The notes beneath the pieces are model-generated. The model was given only the letters and a program-made list of their open reading frames with translations. It searched no databases and had not been told where the DNA came from. Positions 7,429-14,325 of a stretch of DNA of 17,626 nt are shown here, piece by piece. The stretch spans positions 1 to 17,626 of the forward strand of contig DPWT01000169.1 in NCBI GenBank assembly GCA_003527555.1. The letters are read 5' to 3'. The position numbers were made by a program, and so were the translations under genes. Each line of letters starts with the position of its first letter. Position 1 is the first letter of the stretch. Source of the stretch: Verrucomicrobiales bacterium. Lineage in GTDB: Bacteria > Verrucomicrobiota > Verrucomicrobiia > Verrucomicrobiales > Akkermansiaceae.

Positions 7429-8781
7429 CTATGGTGATTTTTGCATGATTTGTAGGGCTTTTCGTACGAGATTGATGCCCTTTTTGCGCTCTTCAACAAG
7501 GGACGCCCCATCTGTTTTTTCAATAACATCAATCATCTCGGTTAATTGGTCGGCATCTAAAATACCAGAAGTGGGATAGTCGGATAGAATCATACCCATC
7601 GCGGCAATCATGGATGCAAATCGCATATCATGTGAAACCTCAATCCATGCTTTTGGCCTCTCTGTCGTAAGCTTGTTATCACCGCCAAGCGTCAGGGCAA
7701 CGGATGAATGATCCAATAAATCAGCTTTCTTGTTATCCATCAGTAGCTCATAAATGACATAGTTGCCCCGCGTGCGGGAGGCTAACATCGGAGCATGAGT
7801 TGTTGGTTCTTTTCCCTCCTCAGTCAAGGTATTAGCGTAACCCAGTAGACGCAATCTTTTCACGTGCTCTGAGTTCACAACTAATGATGCAACCGCTTCA
7901 GAAACCTCAGCACCCGGAAGTGCATGCACATGCACCGCCAATAACTGAGTCTGCGGATTCCAAGGGGTCTGGCACAGCTCAATACTAGCTGTAACCTTAC
8001 CATTGCTCAGCATTTTAGGCTTACTGTAGGTGAAGTGATTAATCATTTCCTCGATACGCACGACTCTGCGTGACGGGAGCACGCCAGAATACGTAATATG
8101 GCGTTCAATCCAGGGCCAACTGGCAACACCAGATGCTACAGGAACCATTATTTTTTGAGAAACAGACACGTCCTGCCAATCTTTGACATCGAGATCAGGG
8201 AGATCATCCACAGCTTTCATTTCAATCGATTCGATTCGCTGCCGCACAGTTTTACGAAATCCCTCAGTGTCATTACTCATCGCAGCACTAACTGCACGAA
8301 CTGCATCAGATATTTGGCCCTTATTTTTGATAGTTTCCGAATCAATGGAAACCGGCAACATCAGACAAATGGTGTCTGCATTTATCCATTCCCACTTGGG
8401 GGTTTTGTTTTCTGCACTAGTGCTATCTTCTATTTTTTTACCTCCCACGATAAATAGTACTAGAGCGACAGCAGCAGCAATACCGACCGCTGACACGGCT
8501 GGCTTCCTCCAGAATGAAATCCGCGTGCTGGAGGCGATTTCTGAAATTACGGGGCTCGACCCAGCACTTCGAACCGCAATCAGCTGCTCACGGGTGAGCA
8601 TCGTCGCGCCATCAGGGCTCATTATTTCGCGCACCAGGCGCGCCGTATCTCGTGCTTCCTCAACCGCTTTGGCGATGCGCACATCCGAACACACAACACG
8701 GGCTAGCTCAATGGCGTCATCACCAGTCAACTCCCCAATGGCGAAGGCTGTGATACGTGGATCGTTAAGTTCTATTTTCAT
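7429..8781 (-). CDS. Anti-sigma-like membrane protein with YfbK-type flanks but no VWA domain
   Basis: A 450-residue protein from ATG 8781 (MKIELNDPRITAFAIGEL, a typical opening for this anti-sigma type); a GTG at 8808 overlapping the sigma stop (GTGA) is an alternative start. Residues 1-90 are a helical anti-sigma-like region in the cytoplasm, and about 94-113 is one membrane helix. The outer part has the segment that normally precedes the VWA domain in YfbK-like proteins (YSGVLPSRRVVRIEEMINHF near 231-251, then TPWNPQTQLLAV). It then jumps directly to the DUF3520-like C-terminal segment (VKRLRLLGYANTL near 307-319, DMRFASMIAAMGMILSDYP near 385-403). The VWA domain of about 170 residues with its DxSxS MIDAS is absent. 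The preceding ECF sigma gene is its likely partner. Confidence 0.8.
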   Translation of the reverse strand: MKIELNDPRITAFAIGELTGDDAIELARVVCSDVRIAKAVEEARDTARLVREIMSPDGATMLTREQLIAVRSAGSSPVISEIASSTRISFWRKPAVSAVGIAAAVALVLFIVGGKKIEDSTSAENKTPKWEWINADTICLMLPVSIDSETIKNKGQISDAVRAVSAAMSNDTEGFRKTVRQRIESIEMKAVDDLPDLDVKDWQDVSVSQKIMVPVASGVASWPWIERHITYSGVLPSRRVVRIEEMINHFTYSKPKMLSNGKVTASIELCQTPWNPQTQLLAVHVHALPGAEVSEAVASLVVNSEHVKRLRLLGYANTLTEEGKEPTTHAPMLASRTRGNYVIYELLMDNKKADLLDHSSVALTLGGDNKLTTERPKAWIEVSHDMRFASMIAAMGMILSDYPTSGILDADQLTEMIDVIEKTDGASLVEERKKGINLVRKALQIMQKSP

Positions 8782-8804
8782 GGTTGTTGCTAAATTATTG
8801 TAAG

Positions 8805-9344
8805 TCACTTCAACTCGTCAGGGAGGATTTCACGAAGCCTCTTCATGCCAGCATGTATGAGGAATCCAACATTTCCGTTGGTTAGTCCGGTTTCATCACT
8901 AATTTCTTTGTAACTGTATCCTTTTTCGAATTTGAGCGTTATGGCAGTAGCCTGATTTTGTGGCAGACGGGCGATATAGCTTTTTACCAGCTTAACCCTA
9001 TCGTTTTTTGCAGCAATTTCTCCAGGGCTGGAAATCTCGCTATCCTTGGCATTGAGCGTTTCATCCTCTACCAAAACCAGTCTTTTCTCTTTGCGAAGAA
9101 CATCAAGTGCACGGTTTCTACACACGGTAAAAAGCCATGATTTTAGCCCATCACGGACTTTGCCAACGTCTTGTTGGTAAAGTCGAATAAAAGTGTCCTG
9201 TACAATGTCGCGAGCTCGGTCGGTGTCATGGACGATAGTTCTTGCAAAGCCAATGAGGGGTGACTGGTATTCGGAGATAGCCCGCTCCACGAGCTCTGCG
9301 TTGGTTTCAATCATGTCCTGTTCAGTGTCCTTACTTGTGACCAT
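8805..9344 (-). CDS. ECF-family RNA polymerase sigma factor
   Basis: An alternative sigma factor of sigma-70 family group 4, 179 residues from ATG 9344. An in-frame TTG at 9416 would overlap rex by 14 bases and is less likely; ATG 9314 is also possible. Sigma region 2 is seen in ARDIVQDTFIRLYQQ and LKSWLFTVCRNRALDVLRKE. A charged linker follows. Region 4 carries the helix-turn-helix in LPQNQATAITLKFEKGYSYK, EISDETGLTNGNVGFLIHAG and MKRLREIL. It is followed immediately by the membrane anti-sigma-like gene, the usual sigma/anti-sigma arrangement. The TGA stop is real: only four codons separate it from a TAG in the same frame. Confidence 0.92.
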   Translation of the reverse strand: MVTSKDTEQDMIETNAELVERAISEYQSPLIGFARTIVHDTDRARDIVQDTFIRLYQQDVGKVRDGLKSWLFTVCRNRALDVLRKEKRLVLVEDETLNAKDSEISSPGEIAAKNDRVKLVKSYIARLPQNQATAITLKFEKGYSYKEISDETGLTNGNVGFLIHAGMKRLREILPDELK

Positions 9345-9402
9345 TGAGGCACTTTCATTGTAATTAACGATACAGTCAGGATTTCCTTGGCATAAAAATG
9401 CG

Positions 9403-10026
9403 TTATTTTCTGACAAAGTAATTTAGATGCTCCAATTCCAGGGCAAGATCGACATTATTTACAGTAATTTCCTGTGGCACTTTTAGCACCACAGGGGAGA
9501 AATTAAGAACCCCTTGAATACCGGCATTAACGAGACCATTGGCAACCTGCTGAGCTTGTTCCCCCGGCACGCAGAGGATCGCTAGGGCCACTTTATTTTC
9601 CTTGATAAATGCCGCCATTACATCCGTCGAATGAAGCGGCACCGGAATGTCGTTGACGCCTATTTCAGCGGCTTTGGCATCAAAAGCCGCGAGGATTTCG
9701 TAGCCTTCTTTCTTAAAACCATCATAGCGTAATAAGGCACTACCCAAATTTCCAGCGCCCACCATAATCACTGGCTGCAATTTGGCTCGCCCCAGACCTT
9801 CATGGATTGCCTGACGCAAAGCCTCAACCGGATAACCTCTACCTCGCGTACCAAAAGTGCCCAGGTAAGCCAAGTCGCGCCTCAGTTGTGACGGCTTGAC
9901 CCCAGCTGCAGTTGCAAGCGCACTCGAGCTTACCATCTCATGTTTGTTGTAGTGCAGGCGTTCCAAACAGCGCGCATACAGTGATATACGGTAAATGGAT
10001 TTTTGGGGTATTTCCTCTTTAAACAT
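9403..10026 (-). CDS. rex: Redox-sensing transcriptional repressor Rex
   Basis: A cytoplasmic repressor that senses the NADH/NAD+ ratio and controls fermentative and respiratory genes. The 207 residues are the usual length. The N-terminal winged helix includes SLYARCLERLHYN and the recognition helix region SQLRRDLAYLGTFGTRGRGY (about 46-65). The NAD(H)-binding Rossmann domain has GAGNLG at 90-95 and FDAKAAEIG with the Asp after beta 2. The C-terminal swapped helix is ALELEHLNYFV. It sits between an oxidoreductase gene upstream and an ECF sigma gene downstream, in the same direction. Confidence 0.96.
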   Translation of the reverse strand: MFKEEIPQKSIYRISLYARCLERLHYNKHEMVSSSALATAAGVKPSQLRRDLAYLGTFGTRGRGYPVEALRQAIHEGLGRAKLQPVIMVGAGNLGSALLRYDGFKKEGYEILAAFDAKAAEIGVNDIPVPLHSTDVMAAFIKENKVALAILCVPGEQAQQVANGLVNAGIQGVLNFSPVVLKVPQEITVNNVDLALELEHLNYFVRK

Positions 10027-10056
10027 GACCTTAAAATCACTACTTTTGTAAGTATT

Positions 10057-10076
10057 TGATATATCACGGTATCACA
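10057..10076 (-). promoter_or_regulatory. Possible operator upstream of rex
   Basis: Read on the minus strand, the sequence TGTGATA-CC-GTGATATATCA contains a GTGATA direct repeat and the perfect palindrome TGATATATCA (10057-10066), 31 bases before the rex start. Rex sites have the form TTGTGA-N6-TCACAA; this matches only loosely, so autoregulation is a guess. Confidence 0.2.
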
Positions 10077-10083
10077 TTGTTAC

Positions 10084-11004
10084 CTACGGTGTCGAGGTGT
10101 TGATGATATTTGTGATTTCTAGTGCAAGATTCAATGCTGCCGCACCTTGTTGCCCGGAAACTTGGGGTGTCTCCCCCCTGCTAGCACACTCGACAAATGA
10201 CGCCAACTCCAGCTTCAGGGGCTCGTCTTTTTCTATTTCAACATCGACTTTTCCCACCCCATTTTGAGTCATGGTATAGACGCCGGCACTTTGCTCTTGA
10301 TAATCGAGCGATAGGTAACAATCACCTTGAAAGACCCGAATTTTGCGCATCCTTTCGGGACTAATCCTACTGGATGTAACATTGGCAACACAGCCATTCT
10401 CAAATCTAATCCTCGCGTTGGCAATATCCTCACGCTCCGTCATCACCGCTACACCCACAGCATCAACACTTTGCACAGGTGAATTAACAAGGTGTAGGAT
10501 AATTTCAAGATCATGAATCATTAAATCCAGCACCACACCGATATCAATACTACGATTAGGAAACGGCGAGAGCCGATGCGCTTCTATGAAGCGAGGATTC
10601 GATAAGCTACCCTCGAGTTTACGCATGACAGGATTGAACCGCTCAATGTGACCAATCTGAAGCACGCAGGACTTTTCCCGAGATTTTTCAATTAGCGCAC
10701 GCGCATCATCAAGCGAATTTGCTATCGGCTTTTCCATTAGGACGTGCACACCTTGATTCATCAAGGCACAACCTACCGTACGATGCGCAATGGTCGGCAC
10801 AGCTACTGTCGCTGCATCGACTTCTTTAGAAAAATCATCGAGCGAATCCACAGCAACTCCACCAAACTCCTCAGCAACGGCCTGCGCGCGTGCCTTATCC
10901 TGATCGTAAATAGCCACCAAATCTGCCTTTTCAAGAAGAGCAAAAACTCTAGCGTGATTTCGTCCCATTGCTCCAGCTCCCGCCACACCTACTTTGATAC
11001 TCAT
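10084..11004 (-). CDS. Gfo/Idh/MocA family oxidoreductase, GnnA-like
   Basis: An NAD(P)-dependent sugar dehydrogenase-type enzyme of 306 residues. The N-terminal Rossmann motif GAGAMG is at 9-14. EKP at 91-93 is the family signature with the Lys near the active site, and GHIERFNP is at 118-125. The catalytic region VVLDLMIHDLEI holds Asp 160 and His 164. The GHIERFNP, EAHRLSPF and LDLMIHD combination is characteristic of the group containing UDP-GlcNAc 3-dehydrogenase (GnnA), which supplies amino-linked lipid A precursors together with the aminotransferase GnnB. No gnnB or lpx gene is in the window, so the substrate is an inference. It precedes rex by 57 bases on the same strand. Confidence 0.88.
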   Translation of the reverse strand: MSIKVGVAGAGAMGRNHARVFALLEKADLVAIYDQDKARAQAVAEEFGGVAVDSLDDFSKEVDAATVAVPTIAHRTVGCALMNQGVHVLMEKPIANSLDDARALIEKSREKSCVLQIGHIERFNPVMRKLEGSLSNPRFIEAHRLSPFPNRSIDIGVVLDLMIHDLEIILHLVNSPVQSVDAVGVAVMTEREDIANARIRFENGCVANVTSSRISPERMRKIRVFQGDCYLSLDYQEQSAGVYTMTQNGVGKVDVEIEKDEPLKLELASFVECASRGETPQVSGQQGAAALNLALEITNIINTSTP

Positions 11005-11072
11005 GACGAAAGATCTATTACATCCTCAACTCAATGACAAGACTTGTCCTATCTGCTGCCTACAGTGCCTCA

Positions 11073-11109
11073 ATCATTATTTAAAAATAATGATCTTATT
11101 TTCTAAGAT
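11073..11109. repeat. Two overlapping AT-rich palindromes in the 351-base divergent intergenic region
   Basis: ATCATTATT (11073-11081) pairs perfectly with AATAATGAT (11086-11094). Its right arm overlaps a second inverted repeat, ATCTTA (11093-11098) with TAAGAT (11104-11109). They lie about 70 bases upstream of the oxidoreductase start and 250 bases before the plus-strand gene at 11356. They could be an operator or mutually exclusive hairpins. The remainder of 11005-11355 shows no gene or RNA that I can recognise. Confidence 0.45.
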
Positions 11110-11355
11110 AATTCAATTCACAGTGGTTATAGCTATGTAATTAATGACAATCCACTGATGAAACTCCATTCAATTACTACTCTGAACTAAATAAACGGTA
11201 GCAACAAACCCGTTAAAATCGTATTTTTTCCTCTCGCCAGCAATTTCCAAGCTTCTATAGTAGTGATCAGACAAAGTTAATTCGACACAATTTCTCCATA
11301 GATTATCTATCTCGCCATTACCCGCAATTTTACTCAAAATCAAAATACATAAACC

Positions 11356-12807
11356 ATGAGCCTACACGCACAATTATCACCCGAAGCCCAAGCACGGCTT
11401 CAAGCGCAGCAGAGAAACTCCACTATTACTAGTATCATCATTTCGATTTTGTCGATACTACTCGTAGGCATCATTCTGCTCTACTGGTTCCTGCCAGTCA
11501 TTGAAAACGTCACCCCTGATATTGTCTCCTATCAAGCAGGCGCTGATGAAAAAGATAAGGTGCAAAAGCGTGAGATAACACGCGCCGTCGAGCGCAAACC
11601 TTCCGCTCCTTCTTCTTCGATGGCTAAAGTCATTGCAGCCAACACGACCTCACCGACTGCTGTTCCGGTTCCAGAAGTTGACGTACCCGATCCCTCCGCG
11701 GACTTTGGTAATGGCGATGACTTTGGTGATGGTTGGGGCAGTGGTGATGGCGACGGCGGCGGCGGATTCGGAAACATTCCGCAAACCATGAAAAAACGCT
11801 GTAGCCTCGAAGATCGCATGGATCGCCTCTTGAAAAATGGTGGAAACAAACAATGCGAAGAAGCCGTCATGAAAGCGCTCCGTTGGCTCAAGAAAACTCA
11901 AAACCCGGACGGCAGCTGGACCGGAGGTAACAAAGGGGCTATGACCGGATTCGCCGTGCTGGCATTTCTTGGCCACTGTGAGACTCCAAACTCGGAAGAA
12001 TTCGGTGATGCTGTTACCCGTGGGATCGTATATCTCATCAATCTGGGAATGAAAAATGATGGTAGGCTAGCCACTGCCGACGTGGGCTCTCACCACTGGG
12101 TCTATGAACACGGAATCGCCACTTACGCGCTTGCCGAAGCTTACACCTTCTGCAGCGGGTTAGGAATCAACTTGCCTAATCTCGATAAAGTCACCAAGAC
12201 AGCAGGAGATATGATCATTACCGGGCAGACAGATGATGGTGGTTGGCTCTACGGCTACAAATCAGGCGGTGGCAGTGACAACTCCGTGGGGTTCTGGCAA
12301 ATCCAAGCATTAAAGGCTTGCAAGCATACTAAGCTGTGGGAGGACAAGAATTTTAAAACAGTTTCTCGCAAAGCACTTGAATGGCTTGGCACGGCACAAG
12401 GGACAAATGGCGCAATCGGTTACCGTGGCAGCCCAAGCAAAAGCCCTGGACTAACAGGCGGTGGTGTTCTCGCCTTCCAAATGTGGGGAAAATCGCATGC
12501 TAAAGAAGTTAGGCAAGGCGCTAAATACATCCGTGCTAACACCTCATTCAAGTGGGGTGAGCCAGATTCAAGCCTCTATTATCATTACTACAATGCCCAG
12601 TGTATGATCAACCGTGGAGGAGAAGATTGGAAGTTCTACAATGATCTGTTCCGTGACGAACTACTCAAAAACCAAAAGCCAGACGGCACGTGGAATAACC
12701 CAGCCAAACACAGCGGCAACCTGCATATGAGCACCTGCCTCGCCACGTTTATGCTGGAGGTTTACTACCGTTTCTTGCCAGCCACAGGCCGAAAAAATAA
12801 TAGGTAA
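11356..12807 (+). CDS. Membrane-anchored prenyltransferase/squalene-oxidase repeat protein
   Basis: A 483-residue protein with a short cytoplasmic N-terminus, a membrane helix at about 24-48 (ITSIIISILSILLVGIILLY), and a Pro/Gly/Asp-rich linker to about 150 that includes a DFGDGWGSGDGDGGGG stretch. The remainder, from about 165, is an alpha/alpha barrel of terpenoid-cyclase type. Repeated helix plus turn units are visible: ALRWLKKTQNPDGSW, DMIITGQTDDGGWLYGYK, ALEWLGTAQGTNGAIGYRG and LLKNQKPDGTWNNP. No DxDD protonation motif of squalene-hopene cyclases is seen, so it is more likely a binding scaffold than a cyclase. This family is frequent in Verrucomicrobia and Planctomycetes, often with MoxR clusters like the one downstream. 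A strong terminator ends the gene. Confidence 0.85.
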   Translation: MSLHAQLSPEAQARLQAQQRNSTITSIIISILSILLVGIILLYWFLPVIENVTPDIVSYQAGADEKDKVQKREITRAVERKPSAPSSSMAKVIAANTTSPTAVPVPEVDVPDPSADFGNGDDFGDGWGSGDGDGGGGFGNIPQTMKKRCSLEDRMDRLLKNGGNKQCEEAVMKALRWLKKTQNPDGSWTGGNKGAMTGFAVLAFLGHCETPNSEEFGDAVTRGIVYLINLGMKNDGRLATADVGSHHWVYEHGIATYALAEAYTFCSGLGINLPNLDKVTKTAGDMIITGQTDDGGWLYGYKSGGGSDNSVGFWQIQALKACKHTKLWEDKNFKTVSRKALEWLGTAQGTNGAIGYRGSPSKSPGLTGGGVLAFQMWGKSHAKEVRQGAKYIRANTSFKWGEPDSSLYYHYYNAQCMINRGGEDWKFYNDLFRDELLKNQKPDGTWNNPAKHSGNLHMSTCLATFMLEVYYRFLPATGRKNNR

Positions 12808-12839
12808 TACTGGCACTATCAACTTACTAAACCTATCAC

Positions 12840-12872
12840 ATAGCCCTTCTCTTGCAGAGGGGCTATTTTTTT
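12840..12872 (+). terminator. Rho-independent terminator
   Basis: An 11-pair stem, ATAGCCCTTCT (12840-12850) with AGAGGGGCTAT (12856-12866), with one G-U pair and loop CTTGC, followed by a run of seven T (12866-12872). It lies 33 bases after the stop of the prenyltransferase-repeat gene and separates it from the MoxR operon. Confidence 0.92.
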
Positions 12873-12973
12873 GTACGTCTCTCCAAGTTCTTTTCATACT
12901 TCTCATCTTGCCCAAAAATAATTTTCTCGATAAGATTTACATAGTTGTTGCGTTAACATCCCACTTCCGAGAT

Positions 12974-14278
12974 ATGCCAGAGGAAAAGAAATGGAAAAAA
13001 ATAGCTCTACTTACCGCCCGCAAGATCAATGTCGGGTGGTGGCTACAGCTGTTAGCGACTCCCCTGCTGATCACCGCCCTGCTGATAGCATGTGCCGTGC
13101 TCATCACCCGCCGTGAGTCGGACACGATCTCATGGCTCGGCCTGATCGCCGGATCCGCAGGAGCACTTGCCATCACCGCCGCCGCTTGCTGGCTCGCCGC
13201 ACGCTCACAATTTGAATCAGTAAAACAATCCCTCGTCCGTATCGAAGCAGCGATGCGGCTGCGTAACACACTCACCGCCGCCGATCACGGTATTGCTCCC
13301 TGGCCGGAGGTTCCCCTCATTGTTAACGATGGATTACAATGGCGCTGGAAACGTCTAATTCCACCACTCGTAGGAGCCCTCCTCATCGTGCTCTGCGGAT
13401 TCATCATTCCCGTAAATGCCAAATCAAATCCATCACAGGCGCAACAAGAACCCAATGCATGGAGCGAACTCGATACCAGTCTCGACCAACTCGACAACCA
13501 AGAGATCGTGCAGGAGGATTACATCGAGGAAATGCAAAAAAAACTCGAGGAGCTTCGCAAACAATCAGAAGACGACTGGTTTAGCCACTCCAGCTTGGAA
13601 GCGACAGATACCCTCAAGCAAAACCACCTGAATGAACAAGATAACCTAAAAAAAAATCTCGAACACGCCGAGCGCAGCTTAAAGACATTACAAAGCAAAG
13701 GTTCAAAAATGAATGCCGAACAAAAGCAACAGCTTCTTAATGAGTTCGATCAAGCTGTGAAAAAGATGCAACAAGGCAGCATGAAACCTAACAAGGAACT
13801 ACTGGAGCAACTTCAAAAAATCGATCCAGAACAGCTCAATGAACTGACGCCAGAGCAGCTCAACCAATTACGCGAAAAAATGCGCAGACACGCGCAAGAA
13901 TTGAAACCACCATGAGGCGGCGGCAATCAACCCGGCCAGGATGGCGAGGGAGAAGGAGAAAATGGTGAGGGCCAAAATGGCGAGGTCCCCGGCAGTGGCG
14001 GTATTAACCGTGGCCCTGGACATGCTCCAAACCCACTCGGGAAGTCCAAAGACGACACAGGTGCTGGCAAACATGAGGGACTCAAGTCCGATGACCAGTC
14101 GCGCTCGCTCCCAGGAGACCTACTCGAGACCAGTGATATCGAACACGATCTGGATAAAACAAAGGTCAATTCATCAACGGGCGGCACCTCATCCAGCAAA
14201 GGTAAAGGAGGAGATCGTGTCTGGAAAGACTCCCTACTCCCTAACGAAAAGAAAGCCCTAAAGAAATTTTTTGAGTAG
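12974..14278 (+). CDS. Candidate selenoprotein: three-helix membrane/coiled-coil protein with in-frame UGA
   Basis: A conventional reading ends at TGA 13913-13915. In the same frame 120 further codons run to TAG 14276-14278, giving 434 residues with selenocysteine at 314 from ATG 12974 (an ATG at 12908 is possible). Membrane helices lie at about 23-46, 52-74 and 128-146. Residues 160-312 are a Gln/Glu/Lys/Leu coiled coil ending EQLNQLREKMRRHAQELKPP. After U comes GGGNQPGQDGEGEGENGEG. The structured tail, with RGPGHAPNPLGK, SRSLPGDLLET, EHDLDKTKV and DRVWKDSLLPNEKKALKKFF, resembles the conserved C-terminus I associate with MoxR-linked verrucomicrobial proteins. This tail lies only beyond the UGA. 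It precedes moxR by 47 bases and is probably a partner or client of the ATPase. Alternatives are a pseudogene or an assembly error. Confidence 0.72.
13931..13949 (+). promoter_or_regulatory. Candidate SECIS element, weaker
   Basis: After the UGA at 13913-13915, GCCA (13935-13938) pairs with UGGC (13942-13945) around loop GGA, with bulged G34 (13934) below, then C13933-G13946, bulged A13947 and CC (13931-13932) with GG (13948-13949). The apical loop starts with G, as bacterial SECIS loops require, and lies about 24 bases after the UGA, close to the distance in the gene at 6697. It lacks the GGUC loop and bulged U, so support is moderate. Confidence 0.4.
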
Positions 14279-14281
14279 ACC

Positions 14282-14317
14282 TTATACTTGGTATTTGGAG
14301 TTTATAACTTAGTATTT
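14282..14317 (+). repeat. Imperfect direct repeat before the MoxR gene
   Basis: TTATACTTGGTATTT (14282-14296) and TTATAACTTAGTATTT (14302-14317) differ by one inserted base and one substitution. They fill the 47-base gap between the extended selenoprotein candidate and the MoxR start at 14326. No Shine-Dalgarno sequence is placed well for that start. Confidence 0.4.
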
Positions 14318-14325
14318 AAAATCAT

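Noticed and set aside
8183..8803. A 206-codon open frame on the plus strand
   Set aside because: It is antisense to the anti-sigma-like gene and to its strong family motifs; the composition is Ser/Arg/Ala-rich shadow sequence.
9345..9416. TTG start for the sigma factor overlapping rex
   Set aside because: The extra 24 residues show no sigma character and a normal ATG at 9344 gives the usual ECF length.
10027..10083. A definite Rex binding site upstream of rex
   Set aside because: The GTGATA/TATCA pattern lacks the TTGTGA-N6-TCACAA form, so only a low-confidence entry was kept.
12908..13915. A 335-residue protein ending at TGA 13913-13915
   Set aside because: The same frame carries 120 more codons with a structured tail after the TGA; the start at 12908 also adds 22 residues without family character.
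13927..14199. Minus-strand open frame of 90 codons opposite the selenoprotein tail
   Set aside because: Pro/Ser-rich shadow of the Gly/Glu-rich tail on the plus strand.
13941..14261. Plus-strand frame of 106 codons beginning near the UGA as a separate gene
   Set aside because: It is in a different frame from the tail of the upstream gene and its translation lacks domain features, whereas the in-frame continuation has them.
6697..14278. Global reassignment of UGA to Gly or Trp
   Set aside because: The sigma factor and epimerase genes end in TGA, with only 4 and 14 non-protein-like codons before the next stop, and tryptophan and glycine use ordinary codons throughout.
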